From positions 3,224,001 through 3,288,000 of the forward strand of contig JAJFPB010000004.1 of assembly GCA_020881915.1 (NCBI GenBank): a stretch of 64,000 nucleotides of DNA. Reading direction: 5' to 3'. Positions within the stretch are counted from its first letter, which is position 1. The number at the start of each line of letters is the position of its first letter. Shown here piece after piece: positions 59,353 through 64,000 of the stretch. This stretch comes from Paramyrothecium sp. XJ0827 (lineage: Eukaryota > Ascomycota > Sordariomycetes > Hypocreales > Stachybotryaceae). The notes beneath the pieces were generated by a model, which saw nothing but the letters and a program-made list of their open reading frames with translations, made no database searches and was not told the origin of the DNA. The translations under genes were made by a program, and so were the position numbers.

Positions 59353-60612
59353 CCTAATAGTATTAGTACTAATATAAACTCTAAGTAGCTTATTTAATAA
59401 ATTACTAAATATAAATATTCTTTTGACCTTAGTAAGTAATAATCCTCTATTATTAATAAGTTATATAAAATTAAGTTATTATAACTAAATACTAATAGGG
59501 TAGTTAGGTAGAGAGGTACTAAGAGATCTATTATAGCTATTCTATTATAAAAACTAAAGCTTATTAGCTTTAGGATTTATTATACTAATATACTACTAAA
59601 TATCCACTAATTTAGTAATATTATATAACCCTAGCTCTAGATTTCTTATAATAACTATTTTCTTCTACTAAAATAATTAACTTAACTATAATTATATAAT
59701 CTTAGCTTTATATTTATATAATCTAAGCCTACTAGTACTAACTATATAAGTAGCTCTCTTTATTATCTCTAGTTCTTTTTTTTCTCTTTTCTTTAATAAT
59801 CTTAGGTTTAATTAATTTAAGATTAAAGATTATTTATATTTAGCCTTACTATTAATAAGCTAAATATAGGTAATTCTTTATCTTAAATTAATTAAATCTA
59901 AGATTATATAGTAATATAGTAGAATTATAGTAACTATAAATTATAATCTATACTTTACTTTTAATTTATTAATAACTTAAAAGTAAGATATTATTACTTA
60001 TATAACTATAATTTAATTTTTCTTATATTTCTATTAATTACTTTATTATATATAAATTATTACTTATTTAGTAGTTATTTATAATAATATTACTTATATA
60101 ATATTACTAATAATAAATAATAAATTATTATTATATATATATATTTATTTTTCTTATAAAGCCTTCTTATATTTACTTCTTTTTTTCTTCTTTTTCTCTT
60201 CTTTATATTTTCTTATATATATATTATTAAGTAAATAATTAATTTTTCTTTATATATATCTTTTTTCTTTTATATTTTATATTTTTTTCTTATATTATTT
60301 TTTAATTAATTTCTTATTAATATAAGTTCCTAAAATAATTACTTATTTCTTTACTTAGGCTTTTTACTTCTTAATTAATAATATCTTTTTAATAAGATAT
60401 AGTAAGAAATAATACCTAAGACTTATATTTATTTTACTAATTAAGTATAGTATTTCTACTTATATATTTTAGGTACTTCTTTTTATTACTTATTTTTCTT
60501 AAGTACTTTTTCTTAAAACTTATTTTCTTTTTAATTTTTCTTTATATTATTTATAAATATAATTTTATTTAGTTCCTAGAATATTTATTATATACTTAAT
60601 TTTATTAAGAAA

Positions 60613-60740
60613 AAATAATAAAATAATAAAAATAATAAAAATAATAAAAATAATAAAAATAATAAAAATAATAAAAATAATAAAAATAATAAAAATAATA
60701 AAAATAATAAAAATAATAAAAATAATAAAAATAATAAAAA
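60613..60740. repeat. 9-bp AT minisatellite
   Basis: About fourteen near-perfect tandem units of AATAATAAA on the plus strand. Boundaries are approximate. Confidence 0.85.
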
Positions 60741-63289
60741 TAAAAATAATATTAATAATATTACCTTTATTATTATATTTATATTTAAGTTCTTCTAATA
60801 TATTTTTATTTTATTTAGTTCTTTATTTCTTTTTACTAATATTTATATTTTTTATATATATTACCTTTATATATTATAGAAGAAATATAATAATAATAAT
60901 TTATTATATAAACTAAAGAAAATTAATTATTACTTTAGTAATAATTTTTTATAATTTCTAGTTATTATATATAATATAAGTATTAAAAAATACTTTATAA
61001 TTTTATAAGTTAATTTTTTTATTAGTTTATTATTAATTTTTTAGTAATTTTACTTTAATCTTAAAATTAATTTAGATCTTCTTATTTATTAATATTATAA
61101 GCTTATAAAATAAATTAAAATTATTAAAATTATTAAAAAGTTTAATAAATATATTTTTATATTTCTAGTATTTTATTTAATAAAGCTTATTAGAGCTAAT
61201 TAGTAATTAATCTAGGATTTAATTTTCTTAATATAATATATAGCTATAAATATAATCTTATTAAATTAAAGAAGAAAATAATTATAAATATTATATTTTT
61301 ATTATATTTTTATTATATTAATTATTTTTTTAAAGGCCTAAGATTATTACTATACTTAGCTTAAATAAAAATATTTTAATATTACTATTAAAAAATTTTT
61401 TAAGGCCTTATATTATAAGTAAGTTATTTAGTAGTATTTTATTATAATTAATATAAAAAATAATAATATAGAAGTAATAAAATAATATTAACTTAAAATA
61501 TCTTTAAGAACTATATTTATAAAGTACTTTTCTAGACTTTCTTTTATAAAATTAATTAGAATTTATAATAACTTTATTATTTCTTAGGTACCTAAGAAAT
61601 TAAATATATTTATTATAAAATAAAGTAATTATATATACTTTATTTTAGTAATATATTCTAAATCTAAAATTACTTTCTTTTATTTTATTTTTTATTTTAT
61701 TTTCTTTAAAAAAAAAGTAATTTACTTTATTTTATTAATTATTTTTTATTATAATTCTTTTATTAATTAATAATTAGATTTTATTAATATTTTTTATTTT
61801 TAATATTATACTTTAATTAAGTAATATTTAATTATTTTAATTTTTTAATATATAATTATTACTTTTATAATTATATAATTAATTATTTTTCTTTATTATA
61901 TTTATATAATTTATTTCTTTTTTTTAGATTTAATAAATATTTATAATTTTAATAATATTTTATTTATTTCTTAGTTCTTTCTTTTATAAAAGTCTTTAAA
62001 TTTATAAAGTAGTTTTAAAGCTATAATATTTCTAGTTTTTATTTATTAATTAAATTTTAATAACTAATTTTTTTACTTAATAAAGTAATAAATCTTCTAC
62101 TTAATAATACTTTTATTTTAGATTTTCTTAATTTTTTCTTAATTTTCTTTTTTTAAATTAAATATTAATATTATTATTTTTTTTCTTCTTATATTAATTT
62201 TATAGCTTTAAAAAACTAATATAAAATATATTATATAATTTATTATATTTTTTAATATAATAATATAGTAGATTTATTTATTAATATATATTAAGATATA
62301 AAAAGAGCTAATATATTTAAAAAATAGGGGTTTTTTATTTAAATTAAAAATTCTTTATATTTAATTTAATTAAATTCCCTTAATTTAATATTAATAGTTT
62401 ATATATAATATTATACTTTTTTATTACTTAAGTAATTATTTCTTTTTAGTTTTTTATTAATTAGATCTTAAATTTAAGTAATTTTTATAATTACTATTAT
62501 ATATTAGAGATTATAATATATTAACTATTAATTTCTTTTTATACTTAAAAAGAAAGCTTATAATTTAATAATATTTTATTAGCTAATATTTTAGTAAATA
62601 TATTTATTATATTATTATATATAAATTCTATAATTTATAGTAATTAAGTTTAATTTACTTATTAAATATTAATAAAGTAATATAAGTAATACTTTAATAT
62701 TTAATTTATTTTCTTTATTTATTTATTAATTTATAAGTAAAATACTATAAATAATCTCTATTTAATTTATATTTAGTAATATAATTTTAATTAGAATTTA
62801 TTTATAAATAGTAATCTTTAATTAATTATAATTTCTTTAAATATATTATATTTAAATTTTATATTATAATAAAAGATTTTTATTAAGTTTATAATATTAA
62901 TTTTATTACTTATAAAAAAAAAAAAATATTTAATATATTAATTTATAATTACTAAGATTATATTAATATTTTAGTTTTATTAATTAATAATAAATAATTC
63001 TATAATAAAATCTATTAATATTTCTTTTTATAGTTTTTAAGATATTAATAGAGATTTTAATATTTAATATAAATAGTATTTCTTTATAATTACTTATTAA
63101 TATATAATATAATTCTTAATTTAATTAATTATATTTTTATAAATTTCTTATTAATAGAACTTTTTTAAATTAATTTTAATATTTATACTTAATTAAAGTA
63201 ATTTATTAGTAGATTATTATAATATAAATAAAGTAGCTTTTATTTTATATTTAATTTCTTTAATATATAAATTTAGTTCTTATATTTAA

Positions 63290-63719
63290 TAGGCTTAGGA
63301 AGATTAGTTAACTAAAAATTAGTTATTCTAAATAACTAATAAAAAACTAAAATTTAGTTAATTAAATTTTAGTTATTTATTTTTAGTAACTTTTTAAAAT
63401 CTCTTATATATATATATAAGGTTAGATAATATTATTTATATTATTATCTATATAAATACTAAAATTATTAGCTTTATTATAAGCTATATATTATATCTAT
63501 ATAAATACTAAAATTATTAGCTTTATTATAAGCTATATATTATATCTATATATATAAAGAATCTTATTATATAGCTATATAAATTAACTAACTAAATTTT
63601 AGTTATTCTAAATAACTAATAAATAACTAAAAATTAATTAATTAAATTTTAGTTAGAATAAAAATTAGTTAACTAAAATTTAGTTATTATTTAATTAGTT
63701 AACTAAATTCCCAAGCCTG
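63290..63719. mobile_element. TIR element, copy 6 (430 bp, 8-bp TSD)
   Basis: Left end TAGGCTTAGGAAGATTAG, right end AATTCCCAAGCCTG. ATATTTAA flanks it on both sides (63282-63289 and 63720-63727). It contains a private tandem duplication of a 49-bp unit (63448-63545). Confidence 0.85.
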
Positions 63720-64000
63720 ATATTTAATAAATCTAAATAAGTATATAAATTATTAAAAAGGTTTTTATTTCTATATTTTAAATATATTATTAGTTCTAAT
63801 TTATTATATTTAAAGTAATATTACTATATTTTATATATAATATTTATTAATTCTTCTAAGGGTTTTTTTCTTTAAATTATTTTATTATAAAGAGCCTTCT
63901 TTATTTCTTTATAAAGAAAATATTATTTATAATTAATATTTTTATTAATTTAATTTACTATTTTTTTATAAATTAATATTTTATTATTATTTTTTTTATA

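Larger units (their letters stand above)
54810..64000. repeat. Extremely AT-rich, gene-free block (RIP-like)
   Basis: From about 54.8 kb to the window end the sequence is almost entirely A and T, with no long open frame on either strand. CpG is close to absent. This is the look of repeats mutated C-to-T on both strands by repeat-induced point mutation in filamentous ascomycetes, and of AT-isochores or centromere-like regions. Because transposon copies within it are themselves nearly CG-free, original coding content cannot be read. Six inverted-ended elements, a 9-bp minisatellite and long TA runs lie inside. The boundary with the prefoldin promoter is sharp, within about 60 bp. Confidence 0.85.

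Noticed and set aside
60613..60740. CRISPR-like array
   Set aside because: It is a contiguous 9-bp tandem repeat with no spacers, in a eukaryotic genome.
54810..64000. Mitochondrial insertion (NUMT) as the source of the AT-rich block
   Set aside because: No mitochondrial gene fragment or tRNA is readable, composition is more extreme than usual for such DNA, and nuclear-type transposon ends with target duplications lie inside.

Overview
The window is nuclear DNA of a filamentous ascomycete, most likely a Sordariomycete. Genes are split by short (about 45-105 nt) introns with GTRNGT donors and CTRAC-type branch sites. The products are fungus-typical: a velvet regulator, Cch1 calcium channel, Hem25 carrier and Sla1 with QxTG repeats. 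A long AT-rich block resembles DNA mutated by repeat-induced point mutation (RIP). I cannot name the species from sequence alone.

Bases 1-54.6 kb are gene-rich. In order: velB (-, cut by the window start); HIS1 (+); a small membrane protein (+); a 95-residue Ser-rich protein (-); the 2.1k-residue calcium channel CCH1 (-); a WHIM/PHD-finger chromatin protein (+); an HMG-box protein of the Ste11/MATA type (+); EMC5 (+); meiotic MSH5 (+); a Cys-rich GPI-anchored-type wall protein (-); an unrecognised 292-residue protein (-); the PP2A B subunit (+); a Yea4-type UDP-GlcNAc transporter (+); AMP deaminase (+); SLA1 (+); a TLC-domain membrane protein (-); COG8 (+); HEM25 (+); an RS-rich coiled-coil protein (-); prefoldin subunit 1 (-). 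These are mostly housekeeping or developmental genes with no cluster logic. velB, the HMG-box factor and MSH5 all belong to sexual or developmental programmes, but they are not adjacent and I see no operon-like arrangement. Exon joins below were read by eye from splice sites and frame continuity.

The intergenic spaces are long (up to 2.5 kb). Several carry islands of a palindromic GGTACC core inside TAAGGTACCTTA-like strings, densest at 30.96-31.42 kb.

From about 54.8 kb to the end the composition changes abruptly to extreme AT richness with no gene. Inside it lie six related short elements with inverted ends (CAGGCTTGGGAA-type). Four of them are flanked by perfect 8-bp direct repeats, the signature of non-autonomous hAT-type transposons. 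This is the least ordinary structure in the window.
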